Shown in pieces: positions 37,684 through 47,370 of a stretch of DNA of 64,000 nt. Under the pieces are notes generated by a model, which was not told where the DNA came from, made no database searches, and saw only the letters and a program-made list of their open reading frames with translations. Within the stretch, counting starts at the first letter, position 1. Each line of letters opens with the position of its first letter. The stretch is from NCBI RefSeq assembly GCF_947487575.1, contig NZ_CANKXG010000010.1:62001-126000 (forward strand). Direction: 5' to 3'. The DNA comes from an uncultured Algibacter sp. Its GTDB lineage: Bacteria; Bacteroidota; Bacteroidia; Flavobacteriales; Flavobacteriaceae. A program made the position numbers and the translations under genes.

Positions 37684-40005
37684 TTACTTTTTAAATGCTT
37701 TTTTTGTAATAGTTGTACCGTTTAATAGGGTAACTTTAGCTATATAAACACTGCTACTTAAATTTGATAATTTATAAGTTTCAGAAGTTTTATGACCTTC
37801 AAATTGATATAATTGTCTTCCTAACAAATCAAAAACGCTAACAGTTTTAATAACTCCTGAAGCTGTAAATCGGACAGCATCATCTTCTAATTCAACAATT
37901 TTTAAAGTGTTTGAATTGGCATCTATATCTTCAGTTGATAAAGCTGAAGAGTTAAAATGAATTTCGAAACGGTCGTTAAATTCTCCAACTTCAGATGTGA
38001 ACGTATAATCCGAATCAGATAGGTTATGTACTGTATTTAAAAGGTTGTCTTTTAAATACACATCATTTTCTGTTAAGAAAGCGCCTTGTAATTGCGCAAT
38101 TGATAATTTGTAAAGTGTAGCAACGTCTATATTAGTGCTATAACCAAGGCTGATGATTTCATCTTCAGCTAAACTTTCAGGTGCTTTACCTTGAACAGCA
38201 AATTTTTCATTGGAATCTTCAATAGATGAATATAAAGTCGCTGAAAAATCAGCTTTTAATAATCTTTGAGCATCATATGACATACCATCGTTTAAATCTG
38301 TAGCACCATCTACATATCCAACTAATATTTGGTTAAACACACCATTATCAGAGGTTAAATTAACCCATAATTTATTAGCAATATTACTTGAAGTCTTTTT
38401 AGACTTTGTGTTTTTAAAGAACTGATTATTGCTAGTACCGTCAGCCATTCTCATAGCATTGGTAAATGTTACATTGCCATTACCTAAACCAGCAATAAAA
38501 AAACTTTGTCCAGAAGGAATAAATTGATCTGGAGTTACTCCACTTGCTCCTGCTGCACCTCCTGTTCCTACAGTATAAGTTGCATAGTCATTTTGATTAA
38601 AATTTAAACCTTCATTTCCGGGATTAGCAGCGTCAGGTGGTGAAGCTTGTGACCAAAAATATGCAACACCATTAACCATACTAGAATTCGCTTGCTGAAA
38701 TGCAATAAAATCTATTGCAGAAGGGTATGGGTTTCCAATTAAATTCCAATACGTACCAGTATTCGCAATGTTGAAAGCAATGTTTGTTGTAATATCTCCA
38801 GTGTTAAATTGTCCTTCAAAATTTGCTATACCTATTCCAGGAATAAAAAATTGGGATTCTGCAACCGCATAGCCAACACCTGCATCCATGGTTCCATCCG
38901 AAATTTTCCAATCAGGAAGAGTATTGTCGTTAACATTATCCCCATTAGTATCAACAAAATTTGCAGCATCAAACCAAAAACGTCTGCCATAATCTACATC
39001 AGGGAAAACACTCCAGAGCGTTTCTCCAATAACGGGAGAACTCCAGTAAGTATAATAATACCAAGCAGCTTTAGAAGCTGTTTGTTTATTTACTCTCCCA
39101 ACTCCAACAAAAGTCCCACTATTATCATTTTGAACAAAATTACCTTGAGTTTCTACATAAAGTTCTCCATTAACAACAACATCCTTTTCAACTTCAACAA
39201 AAGCCCCATTATCAACAGTTAACCTATTTGTGGCATTTATTGTAAGAGAACAGGCCGAAAAACTACCTCCATCTGTTGATGTATTGTAATTATCATCAAT
39301 GACAGCATTTACATTGTTTGTTGGTATTCCATTATCCCATGCACCAGCAGTCCAAGTTGTTGTTGTTGGACATGATAAAACACCCCATATTTCAATATTA
39401 TCGACAGCTATATCTTCACCACCAGCATTAAGTCTAAATTCTATTTCAATGTCCAATAAAGACCCAGTTCCAGGAATGTTTTCAATAAATTGTGTAAAGG
39501 TACTAGTTATGGCAGTACCATCTCCTGTCCCATCAAAGTTGGTGTCAATTAATGGTTCTGTATTTGTCCCACCACTCCCTTCAATCCACAATAAATCTGT
39601 AAATGTGCCAGAGTTATCAATATCATAATTAATATGCACAAAGTCAGTATCATCCCAATGCTGATTAGTACCAAGATCATCTTCAGCTAAGTGTATCCTA
39701 AATTCAAGACTAGTATAACTATTAATATTTACATCATCTAAAAGTAAAGTTAATGGGAGAATCGCAGACGTAGGGGAAGTGTCTTGCGCTGCAAAGTAGT
39801 AAGAACCTTGCTGGTTAAAAAAATCTTCATTTAAAATATTTGAGCCATCCGTACGAAGAAAATAATCTTGTGATCCATCGGTAAACTCTGAATCATTAGT
39901 TGTATAGCCTCCTGCAGATTCAAAAGTTAATTCAGCAATTTTAGTCTGCCCATAACCAAAGTTAAAAGCCAATAGCACCACTATTAATAAAGTAATTTTT
40001 TTCAT
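37684..40005 (-). CDS. Secreted protein with T9SS type A sorting domain
   Basis: Signal peptide; C-terminal SVFDLLGRQLYQFEGHKTSETYKLSNLSSSVYIAKVTLLNGTTITKKAFKK. Confidence 0.88.
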   Translation of the reverse strand: MKKITLLIVVLLAFNFGYGQTKIAELTFESAGGYTTNDSEFTDGSQDYFLRTDGSNILNEDFFNQQGSYYFAAQDTSPTSAILPLTLLLDDVNINSYTSLEFRIHLAEDDLGTNQHWDDTDFVHINYDIDNSGTFTDLLWIEGSGGTNTEPLIDTNFDGTGDGTAITSTFTQFIENIPGTGSLLDIEIEFRLNAGGEDIAVDNIEIWGVLSCPTTTTWTAGAWDNGIPTNNVNAVIDDNYNTSTDGGSFSACSLTINATNRLTVDNGAFVEVEKDVVVNGELYVETQGNFVQNDNSGTFVGVGRVNKQTASKAAWYYYTYWSSPVIGETLWSVFPDVDYGRRFWFDAANFVDTNGDNVNDNTLPDWKISDGTMDAGVGYAVAESQFFIPGIGIANFEGQFNTGDITTNIAFNIANTGTYWNLIGNPYPSAIDFIAFQQANSSMVNGVAYFWSQASPPDAANPGNEGLNFNQNDYATYTVGTGGAAGASGVTPDQFIPSGQSFFIAGLGNGNVTFTNAMRMADGTSNNQFFKNTKSKKTSSNIANKLWVNLTSDNGVFNQILVGYVDGATDLNDGMSYDAQRLLKADFSATLYSSIEDSNEKFAVQGKAPESLAEDEIISLGYSTNIDVATLYKLSIAQLQGAFLTENDVYLKDNLLNTVHNLSDSDYTFTSEVGEFNDRFEIHFNSSALSTEDIDANSNTLKIVELEDDAVRFTASGVIKTVSVFDLLGRQLYQFEGHKTSETYKLSNLSSSVYIAKVTLLNGTTITKKAFKK

Positions 40006-40094
40006 AGTTATAAGTTTTAAAATCTATACTTAGACTGGGCTTTGTATAGTAGATTTGGTTTTTATATATTTTTATTCTAATTGTTAATTTAACA

Positions 40095-40586
40095 TTGCTA
40101 TTTTTGGTGCAAATGCAAACAAAAAAAACATATACGGTACAAGAAGCCACTAGAAAACTAGAGCATTATTGTGCGTATCAAGAACGTTGCCATCAAGAAG
40201 TGCGAAAAAAGTTAGAATCTTTACACATGATACCCGAAGCTATCGACGTGGTAATAGTCCACCTTTTGAAACATAACTTTCTTAACGAAGCACGTTATGC
40301 CAAAACATTTGTAAGCGGTAAGTTTAGAATTAAGGCTTGGGGCCGACGTCGATTAACTTTCGAATTAAAGAAAAAAGACATTGGCAAAGTTAATATAAAT
40401 CAAGCACTTAGCGACATAGAAAACACGGAATACATCGAGGTTTTCAATGCTTTAGCCGAAAAAAAAGCGAATTCTATTACAGGAAACGATAAGTATAAAA
40501 AAAGAAAGAAATTGATCGATTATCTGTTATATAGAGGCTGGGAAACGCACTTAGTATACGAAAAGGCCAAAGAGTTTTTCGGTTAA
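40095..40586 (+). CDS. recX: Regulatory protein RecX (start more likely at the internal Met, near 40113)
   Basis: TVQEATRKLEHYCAYQERCHQEVRKKLESL...HNFLNEARYAKTFVSGKFRIKAWGRRRLTFELKKK. Confidence 0.92.
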   Translation: MLFLVQMQTKKTYTVQEATRKLEHYCAYQERCHQEVRKKLESLHMIPEAIDVVIVHLLKHNFLNEARYAKTFVSGKFRIKAWGRRRLTFELKKKDIGKVNINQALSDIENTEYIEVFNALAEKKANSITGNDKYKKRKKLIDYLLYRGWETHLVYEKAKEFFG

Positions 40587-40591
40587 ATCCA

Positions 40592-40631
40592 TAAAAAAGC
40601 GGATTAGGTTTTAAACCTAATCCGTTTTTTT
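40592..40631. terminator. Terminator hairpin
   Basis: aaaaaagcggattaggttttaaacctaatccgttttttt. Confidence 0.8.
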
Positions 40632-40651
40632 AGGTGTTTTAAAGTCTAGGT

Positions 40652-41167
40652 TTATAAGTTAAAAACAGCACCTAAATTAACAGTAAATTGATTGTGTAAT
40701 GTTTCAGGAGCATTTGAAGGTTCGGAGTATTTAGCAAAAGGAGCATTTAATTCGGTATAAAGACCAAAACCTTCCGAAAAGAAGTAACGTGCACCTAAAT
40801 GCCCACCAAAGTTTTTAAGTCCAAGACTTAAACCAGGATATACATCAAAATTTTCGTCAACATTAATTACGTTTCCTAGGTTAGCATTAAAACGGGCTCT
40901 AACATCAAAACGGTCACCAAAGCCTGCGTCTAAATCATCATTACCAGTATTTTTTAAAGCATCATTAACACCTAAAAGGTAAGTGGTAGATACACCTATC
41001 GAGATATTTTCGCCTATACCGTAATCATAACTTAAATTAATACCAGTACCATTTTTTTGCAAATTGGCACCTACTTGAAATTTGTTATCTTCTTTTCCTA
41101 TATATGCCTGAGCATTCACAGCCGAAAAGCTAAGTATAGTTAATAATAAAATTAAATTTTTCATCAT
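40652..41167 (-). CDS. Outer-membrane beta-barrel protein
   Basis: Signal peptide, alternating beta-barrel pattern, C-terminal QFTVNLGAVFNL. Confidence 0.65.
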   Translation of the reverse strand: MMKNLILLLTILSFSAVNAQAYIGKEDNKFQVGANLQKNGTGINLSYDYGIGENISIGVSTTYLLGVNDALKNTGNDDLDAGFGDRFDVRARFNANLGNVINVDENFDVYPGLSLGLKNFGGHLGARYFFSEGFGLYTELNAPFAKYSEPSNAPETLHNQFTVNLGAVFNL

Positions 41168-41227
41168 TTGGAGTTTTAAATTTAAGAGGTCAAAGATATT
41201 ACAAGTTTTCTAATATCAAAGCTTTAT

Positions 41228-42088
41228 TTATAGATGTTTATGAGTTCTAGTAATGGCTTTTTCGTTTTTCCAATCAATCCATTTTTGCCCTTTAATGCGG
41301 CGCATTATATTATCAAAATTTCGCATAATAAACACATTGTAAACCGCTTTGCTAAAGTTTTTAGGGTTTCTAGCAATGGCACGCAAACTCATTGAAAACC
41401 CTGGTGTTATATAGCGCATGTAATGCCAGTAACCTTCTGGCATATACAACACTTCACCATGATTAAGCTCCGTTTTGTAACCTTTAGCCTTTTTAAGTAT
41501 GGGCCACTTTTCAAAATCTGGGTTATTGAAATCAATGTCTTCTCTTGTAATTAAAGAGTGCGGAATTTTATACAGGTAGTTATTCTGTTTTTGGTCAAAT
41601 AAAATACATTGTTTTTTGCCTTCAAAATGAAAATGAAAAATATTGGCCAAATCAATATCGTAATGCATAAACGTGTGAGAATCTTGTCCTCCAAAAAATA
41701 GCATGGGGATACCTTTCATAAGCCGCAAACCAAAATCAGGAAACATAAAATCGTTTTGCAAAGCAGGAATTTCTTTTAAGGCATTCCATAAAAAAATACG
41801 ATATTTAGTTGGCTCCCGTTTCAGTAAATCCACATAATCACTAAGTTTCATTTTAGCATGTGGCTCATTAAAACCATCCTTATAATCAACTGGTCTATCA
41901 TCGTATAATGGTACAGTTAAATTGCCACCAATGGTTTTCATGTACTCTAAATTCCACTTGGTGTAAGCTGGCCAATCTTCAATAAAACGCTCAATAACCA
42001 CAGGTTTTTGTGGCTTAAAATAGTGCTTTAAAAAGTCCGCTTTGGTAATCGTTTTTACGCGCGGAATATCTTGTAAGTTTAACGACAA
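41228..42088 (-). CDS. Cupin-like/JmjC-domain protein
   Basis: FFGGQDSHTFMHYDIDLANIFHFHFEGKKQCILFDQ and HGEVLYMPEGYWHYMRYI metal-binding motifs. Confidence 0.85.
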   Translation of the reverse strand: MSLNLQDIPRVKTITKADFLKHYFKPQKPVVIERFIEDWPAYTKWNLEYMKTIGGNLTVPLYDDRPVDYKDGFNEPHAKMKLSDYVDLLKREPTKYRIFLWNALKEIPALQNDFMFPDFGLRLMKGIPMLFFGGQDSHTFMHYDIDLANIFHFHFEGKKQCILFDQKQNNYLYKIPHSLITREDIDFNNPDFEKWPILKKAKGYKTELNHGEVLYMPEGYWHYMRYITPGFSMSLRAIARNPKNFSKAVYNVFIMRNFDNIMRRIKGQKWIDWKNEKAITRTHKHL

Positions 42089-42150
42089 GGTGTAATTAGT
42101 TTAGTAGTGTAAAGTTAATAAAACGTAGTTAATTTAAAAATTGTGTTTTT

Positions 42151-42463
42151 GGCGTTACCCGAAAAGGGTCGGGCTTTATTCGTTGATTTTTATTGTAAAT
42201 TAAGGAACTCATGAATATAAATATTTCGGTAGTCGCTTTTTTGTGTTATATCGAATGAACTTTGAAATGATTGATAATAAATTTGAATTAAATTTTTTTT
42301 AGATAAAATAGAAAAGATAAACATAGCCTTAGTTACGGTTCTATTTTATATTGAAATATAAAGGAAATAGAAACTAATTTAATCGATTATTTCAAAGTTT
42401 ATTTGGTATTATATAGGTGCAACAACACAAAAAGAGCTTCAACAAAACCTCAATCCCTAACGC
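42151..42463. repeat. Dispersed palindromic element, copy B, enlarged by long imperfect hairpin inserted in the loop
   Basis: ggcgttacccgaaaagggtcgggctt...ggtagtcgcttttttgtgtta[long IR]tataggtgcaacaacacaaaaagagcttcaacaaaacctcaatccctaacgc; arms aactttgaaatgat/attatttcaaagtt and ataaaatagaa/ttctattttat. Confidence 0.75.
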
Positions 42464-42501
42464 GGGTTCAATGACATTAGGTTAAGACAAATTATTCTCT
42501 T

Positions 42502-42577
42502 TTGTCACATTGAGCGCAGTCGAAATGCTATTGAAAAGAAGATTCTATTAGGTCTTCGACTACGCTCAGACTAACAT
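42502..42577. repeat. Inverted-repeat pair of the 'ttcgactgcgctcag' dispersed repeat family
   Basis: tgtcacattgagcgcagtcgaaatgc ... gtcttcgactacgctcagactaacat. Confidence 0.7.
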
Positions 42578-42641
42578 TATATTCTTAACTTAATGACATT
42601 AATCGCGGTAGTCGCAAAGGCATTTTTTTAAAAAAAATGAA

Positions 42642-43736
42642 TTATTTAAGTGCTTTAGCCTTTGCCTTTGCCGCTTCATTACGTTCAATAGTATGCTCTG
42701 GGCGTGTCCATTTTGGTTTTTCGCCTAAAGCCCCATATTGCGAATCTTGGGCTTCAACCGTTTGTGGTTGTACCTTTTTAGTAAATGGCTTTTGTGTATT
42801 TAATCCTAATAACTCAAACATTTTCATGTCTTCATTTACATCAGGATTTGGTGTAGTTAATAATTTATCGCCAGCAAAAATAGAGTTAGCACCTGCAAAA
42901 AAGCACATAGCTTGTCCTTCTCTACTCATTTGCGTACGTCCTGCACTAAGTCTTACTTGAGTTTCTGGTAAAACAATACGCGTAGTAGCAACCATACGAA
43001 CCATATCCCAAATAGAAACAGGTTTTTGGTCTTCAAGTGGTGTGCCTTCAACAGCTACTAACGCATTAATAGGTGTAGACTCTGGTTGCGGGTTTAAAGT
43101 CGATAAAGCCACTAACATGCCAGCTCTATCTTCTATATTTTCTCCCATTCCAATAATACCGCCAGAACAAACGGTTACATTGGTTTTACGAACATTATCA
43201 ATAGTATCTAACCGATCTTGATAACCACGGGTAGAAATAACTTCTTTATAATACTCTTCTGAAGAATCTAAATTATGATTGTAGGCATATAAACCAGCTT
43301 CAGCTAAACGCTGCGCTTGGTTTTCAGTAACCATCCCCAGAGTACAACAAACTTCCATATCTAGCTTGTTTATGCCTCTTACCATTTCTAAAACTTGGTC
43401 AAACTCTGGTCCGTCTTTTACATTTCTCCAAGCAGCACCCATGCAAACACGTGAACTTCCGCTTTCTTTAGCTCTTAGAGCTTGGGCTTTAACTTGATTT
43501 ACTGTCATTAAATCATTGCCTTCAACACCAGTATGGTAACGAGCTGCTTGCGGACAGTATCCACAATCTTCAGAACAACCACCAGTTTTTATAGAAAGTA
43601 AAGTTGAAACTTGTACCACATTTGGGTCATGGCTTTTTCTATGTATTGTAGCTGCCTCGTAAAGCAACTCCATAAATGGTTTGTTATAAATGTCTAGTAT
43701 TTCTTCTTTGGTCCAGTTGTGTCTAGTCTCGCTCAT
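42642..43736 (-). CDS. bioB: Biotin synthase
   Basis: LLSIKTGGCSEDCGYCPQAARY radical-SAM CxxxCxxC; VCMGAAWRNVKDGPEF. Confidence 0.96.
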   Translation of the reverse strand: MSETRHNWTKEEILDIYNKPFMELLYEAATIHRKSHDPNVVQVSTLLSIKTGGCSEDCGYCPQAARYHTGVEGNDLMTVNQVKAQALRAKESGSSRVCMGAAWRNVKDGPEFDQVLEMVRGINKLDMEVCCTLGMVTENQAQRLAEAGLYAYNHNLDSSEEYYKEVISTRGYQDRLDTIDNVRKTNVTVCSGGIIGMGENIEDRAGMLVALSTLNPQPESTPINALVAVEGTPLEDQKPVSIWDMVRMVATTRIVLPETQVRLSAGRTQMSREGQAMCFFAGANSIFAGDKLLTTPNPDVNEDMKMFELLGLNTQKPFTKKVQPQTVEAQDSQYGALGEKPKWTRPEHTIERNEAAKAKAKALK

Positions 43737-43786
43737 AAATCTTCTAGTGATTTGAAATCAAAAATAGTAATTAAAAGATGAAATTT

Positions 43787-44944
43787 TTAATTTTTGCTTA
43801 ATAATATAGAAACCGCATTACCTCCAAATCCTACGGCATTTATTAGAATATTTTCAATTTTATTAGGTGTCTTTTGATTTTCTAAATATGGAATACCAAT
43901 AAATTCTTGGTGTTGTAACATTAAAACAGCAAGCTCAATACTTAATGCACCCGATGCTCCAAAAGTATGACCTATCTTCCATTTGTTAGATGTTAGCGCT
44001 GGAGTGTTATCTTTAAAGATTGTTTCAATAGCTTTAAATTCAGATTTATCTCCTTTTATCGTACCTGGAGCGTGCATAACAATCACGTCAAGGTCATCAG
44101 GATTTAAATTTCCTAATGCCATTTTCATTGATTTTTGAAAACATTTAGCATCACTTGAAATTGAAATGTTGTGTTTTAATATTTCAGTTGCATATCCAAT
44201 TCCTTTTATAATGGCTAATGCATTTTCCTTTTTACCAGCTTCTAAACAAGTAACTGATGCACCTTCGCCTAAAACCATAGTGTTTTTTGTTTTGTTGAGG
44301 TCTAAAGCGCGACAGGGAAAATCTTCAGTTTCTTTTGAGTAGATTTTTAGAGCTTGCATTTGTGCAATGGTAAAAGGTGTTAACGGTGCTTCGCTACCGC
44401 CAACTAGAAATTTATTACACATACCAGAATTTATCCAAGCAATACCGTTTAACATACTGTGTAATGCCGTAGAACAAGTTATAGAATGGCTAATTTCTGG
44501 ACCATTGGTTTGCAAATCGTGCGCTACCCAAGATGATATATTTCCTAATGTGGTGGTTGGAGAACTTAAAGTTTCCGATTTTTTATTTTCTAAAAAGGAT
44601 TCGTGATATTTTTCAAAAAGAGAGGTTGCTCCTCGTGAGGAACCTATATTAATTCCGAAATTATCCGAAGCACTCCAGTTAGCTTGTTTTATAGCTTTTC
44701 TAGATGTATAAATGGTAAATAAAACGGTATTATCTAATGATTTGTATTTATTGTCTGATTGACGTAAACCCTCAATGTCTTGCTTTGCTTCTTCAGTTAT
44801 TTCAGAAACAAATACGTTTTTACCTGCGATTTCTTTTTCGGTAATACCATGTTCATTGTTTTTGTAACTTTTCCATGCTTCATCTAAAGATTTTCCTAGG
44901 GAAGAAATAGATGAAACTGCTGTAATTGAAATTGGTTTTTGCAA
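43787..44944 (-). CDS. Beta-ketoacyl synthase family protein in the biotin operon
   Basis: SHSITCSTALHSMLNGIAWINSGMCNKFLVGGSEAPLTPF, VMHAPGTIKGDKSE, NKWKIGHTFGASGALSIELAVLML. Confidence 0.9.
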   Translation of the reverse strand: MQKPISITAVSSISSLGKSLDEAWKSYKNNEHGITEKEIAGKNVFVSEITEEAKQDIEGLRQSDNKYKSLDNTVLFTIYTSRKAIKQANWSASDNFGINIGSSRGATSLFEKYHESFLENKKSETLSSPTTTLGNISSWVAHDLQTNGPEISHSITCSTALHSMLNGIAWINSGMCNKFLVGGSEAPLTPFTIAQMQALKIYSKETEDFPCRALDLNKTKNTMVLGEGASVTCLEAGKKENALAIIKGIGYATEILKHNISISSDAKCFQKSMKMALGNLNPDDLDVIVMHAPGTIKGDKSEFKAIETIFKDNTPALTSNKWKIGHTFGASGALSIELAVLMLQHQEFIGIPYLENQKTPNKIENILINAVGFGGNAVSILLSKN

Positions 44945-44979
44945 GGTTTTTTTAAACTTTTGACAAAAGTACTACTTAT

Positions 44980-45090
44980 GCGTTAGGGATAGAAGCAGCA
45001 TCCTTTTTAATTTTCAAAAAAATTAAAAAAATATAGCCTTTCGACTGTGCTCAAGACAAGCTACTAGAACGACTGTTGTGGGTAACGCTC
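44980..45090. repeat. Dispersed palindromic element, copy C (reverse orientation), abutting the bioA stop codon
   Basis: gcgttagggatagaagcagcatcctttttaattttcaaaaaaattaaaaaaatatagcctttcgactgtgctcaagacaagc...gttgtgggtaacgctc. Confidence 0.75.
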
Positions 45091-46355
45091 TAAATAATTT
45101 CTAAAGCATCTTCTATAACTTGATAGACTTTTTCTAGCTGTTTTTTAGTAATAACATAAGGGGCTTGAATGTAAATGGTGTTTCCTAGAGGGCGCAGAAA
45201 CACACCATTATCCATAAAAAATTTAAAGAGCTTATCGCGAAGATTGCCATAGCGTGCCATTTCTACATTTAAATCTAGCGCAAAAATAATTCCTGTTTGG
45301 CGTATGAATTTCACTTTTGGATGGTTTTTAATGCGATTTCCAAAGGCTTGATGCGAGGCAGTAATTGCTATTATATTATCTTGAATGTTTTTGGTTTGCA
45401 ATAATTCGATGCTCGCCAAAGCCGCTGTACATGCTAGCGGATTTGCAGAATAAGTATGCCCATGAAACAAACCTTTGCTAATCTCATCGCTATAAAAAGC
45501 ATCGTAAATTTCTTGTGTACATGTTGTTAACGCCATTGGCAATAAACCACCAGTTAATGCTTTACTAAGGCAAATAACATCTGGTTTGGAGTCCATGTGA
45601 AGCGATGCGAAATACTTGCCTGTTTTTCCAAAACCCGTCATAACCTCGTCTGCCACGGTAATAATATTATTTTCTTTACAGAATTTTAGAATTTTATTTA
45701 AGCCTTGGGCATCATGCATGCTCATAGCCGCCGCACCTTGAACTAAGGGTTCGTAAACAAATCCAGCGATTTTATTGTTTGAAAGAATATCTTTTAAAAG
45801 GGATAGTATGTCTTGATGATTTTCTCCATTAGGAACAGGAATACGTTTTACATCTAAAAAGAAATCTTCAAACGGACCGTTGTAAACTGAAAGCCCTGAG
45901 ACGCTCATGGCACCAAAAGTATCGCCATGGAATCCATCTTCAAAAGCGATTAGTGTGTTTCGTTTTTCGCCATTGTTAAAATGGTATTGCAAGGCCATTT
46001 TTATGCCAATTTCAACAGAGGTAGAACCGTTATCGCTGAAGAATATTTTATTTTGATTTTCAGGCAATATTTCAATGAGTGCTTCGGATAGCTTTACAGC
46101 AGGTTCGTGTGTGAAACCGCTAAAAACAACTTGGTCTAGCTTTTGCATCTGACCAAAAACACGATTGGTTATGTATTTGTTACAATGCCCGTACATACAG
46201 GTGTACCAAGAGGCAATGGCATCAATATATTCGTTGCCATTTTCATCGGTTAAAACACAGCCTTTTGCTTTAGTTATGGCTAAAGCTTCTGGGTGCAATT
46301 TATGCTGTGTTAGTGGATGCCAAAGGTGTTTTTTATCGCGTTCTTGTAAACTCAT
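45090..46355 (-). CDS. bioA: Adenosylmethionine-8-amino-7-oxononanoate aminotransferase
   Basis: HLWHPLTQHKLHPEALAITKAKGCVLTDENGNEYIDAIASWYTCMYGH; VICLSKALTGG PLP-Lys motif. Confidence 0.95.
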   Translation of the reverse strand: MSLQERDKKHLWHPLTQHKLHPEALAITKAKGCVLTDENGNEYIDAIASWYTCMYGHCNKYITNRVFGQMQKLDQVVFSGFTHEPAVKLSEALIEILPENQNKIFFSDNGSTSVEIGIKMALQYHFNNGEKRNTLIAFEDGFHGDTFGAMSVSGLSVYNGPFEDFFLDVKRIPVPNGENHQDILSLLKDILSNNKIAGFVYEPLVQGAAAMSMHDAQGLNKILKFCKENNIITVADEVMTGFGKTGKYFASLHMDSKPDVICLSKALTGGLLPMALTTCTQEIYDAFYSDEISKGLFHGHTYSANPLACTAALASIELLQTKNIQDNIIAITASHQAFGNRIKNHPKVKFIRQTGIIFALDLNVEMARYGNLRDKLFKFFMDNGVFLRPLGNTIYIQAPYVITKKQLEKVYQVIEDALEII

Positions 46356-46984
46356 AATTTGTCTTTAAACAATTCAGCATATTCTTTAATAACATTTTTA
46401 TCAAAATAAGGTTCTTCGTCAATCCTTCCTATAACAGGGATTTGAGTCATTTTTTTGATAATATCCTCCGTTGTTTTATGTTCATTTCCGCTAAAAATAA
46501 TAGACACATCAAACCCTTTTTCTTTTAGAGTTTTTATTGTTAAAAGTGTGTGATTGATGCTTCCTAAATAATGTCTTGATACGACAATGACGTTGTATTC
46601 TGGTTTGATTAAATCGAAAACCGTGTCTTTATCATTTAAAGGCACTAATAAACCTCCAGCGCCCTCAATAACTAAATGATTTTTGGTTTTCGGTGGTTTG
46701 ATAGTTTTAATATCGATTTTTATGCCATCAATATCTGCTGCACCATGAGGACTCATTGGTGTTTCTAGAGCATAAGCATTTTTGTGAAATTTCGATTTAG
46801 TATTTGAAACCAGTTGTCGTACTTTTTTTGTATCACAATTATCCAATTCTCCTGCTTGTATGGGTTTCCAATAATCGGCTTCTAAGGCTTCAGTTACAAT
46901 TGCTGAAGCTACGGTTTTACCAACATCGGTTGAAATTCCTGTGATGAAATATGTGCTCATTTTAAATCGAATTCGGTTTTGCAA
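46352..46984 (-). CDS. bioD: Dethiobiotin synthase (true start probably MSTYFITG)
   Basis: YFITGISTDVGKTVASAIVTEAL; HLVIEGAGGLLVPL. Confidence 0.94.
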   Translation of the reverse strand: MQNRIRFKMSTYFITGISTDVGKTVASAIVTEALEADYWKPIQAGELDNCDTKKVRQLVSNTKSKFHKNAYALETPMSPHGAADIDGIKIDIKTIKPPKTKNHLVIEGAGGLLVPLNDKDTVFDLIKPEYNVIVVSRHYLGSINHTLLTIKTLKEKGFDVSIIFSGNEHKTTEDIIKKMTQIPVIGRIDEEPYFDKNVIKEYAELFKDKL

Positions 46985-47370
46985 TCTTCACATATATATT
47001 TATGTCTTGTATAAAATGGAAGTGCAGAAAATAATACACCAAAAATAAACGCAAAAAACGATTTGGCATCCTTAATTGTTGAAAATAATGCAACATGATG
47101 TCCTTTGCAATTTGGACAATTTATAGTATTACCTTCGTCATCAATTGAATATTTATGTATTGAGTCTAGAATATGCTGCGCTTTTAAAGCATCGGTTGAT
47201 AGTACCTTAAGTTTAACACCACCAATAGCGTTACTTACCAATGGGTCGGTGTCTATTGTCAAATTATCACTTAGAAACACTTGAATACCTTCAGCCTCTA
47301 AACGTCCTTTTATAATTTGCGCTTCTGTGGAGTATTGAAATCTAGCAATGGTTTTAAATGTGTTGCTCAT
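46957..47370 (-). CDS. DUF2007-domain (putative signal-transducing) protein in the biotin operon
   Basis: TIARFQYSTEAQIIKGRLEAEGIQVFLSDNLTIDTDPLVSNAIGGVKLKVL; C-terminal zinc-ribbon-like Cys pairs. Confidence 0.8.
   Translation of the reverse strand: MSNTFKTIARFQYSTEAQIIKGRLEAEGIQVFLSDNLTIDTDPLVSNAIGGVKLKVLSTDALKAQHILDSIHKYSIDDEGNTINCPNCKGHHVALFSTIKDAKSFFAFIFGVLFSALPFYTRHKYICEDCKTEFDLK

Noticed and set aside
38809-39222. 137-aa plus-strand ORF
   Set aside because: Antisense to the T9SS-sorted secreted protein; arises from codon bias of the true gene.
42637-42960. 107-aa plus-strand ORF opposite bioB
   Set aside because: Antisense shadow of bioB with no domain features.
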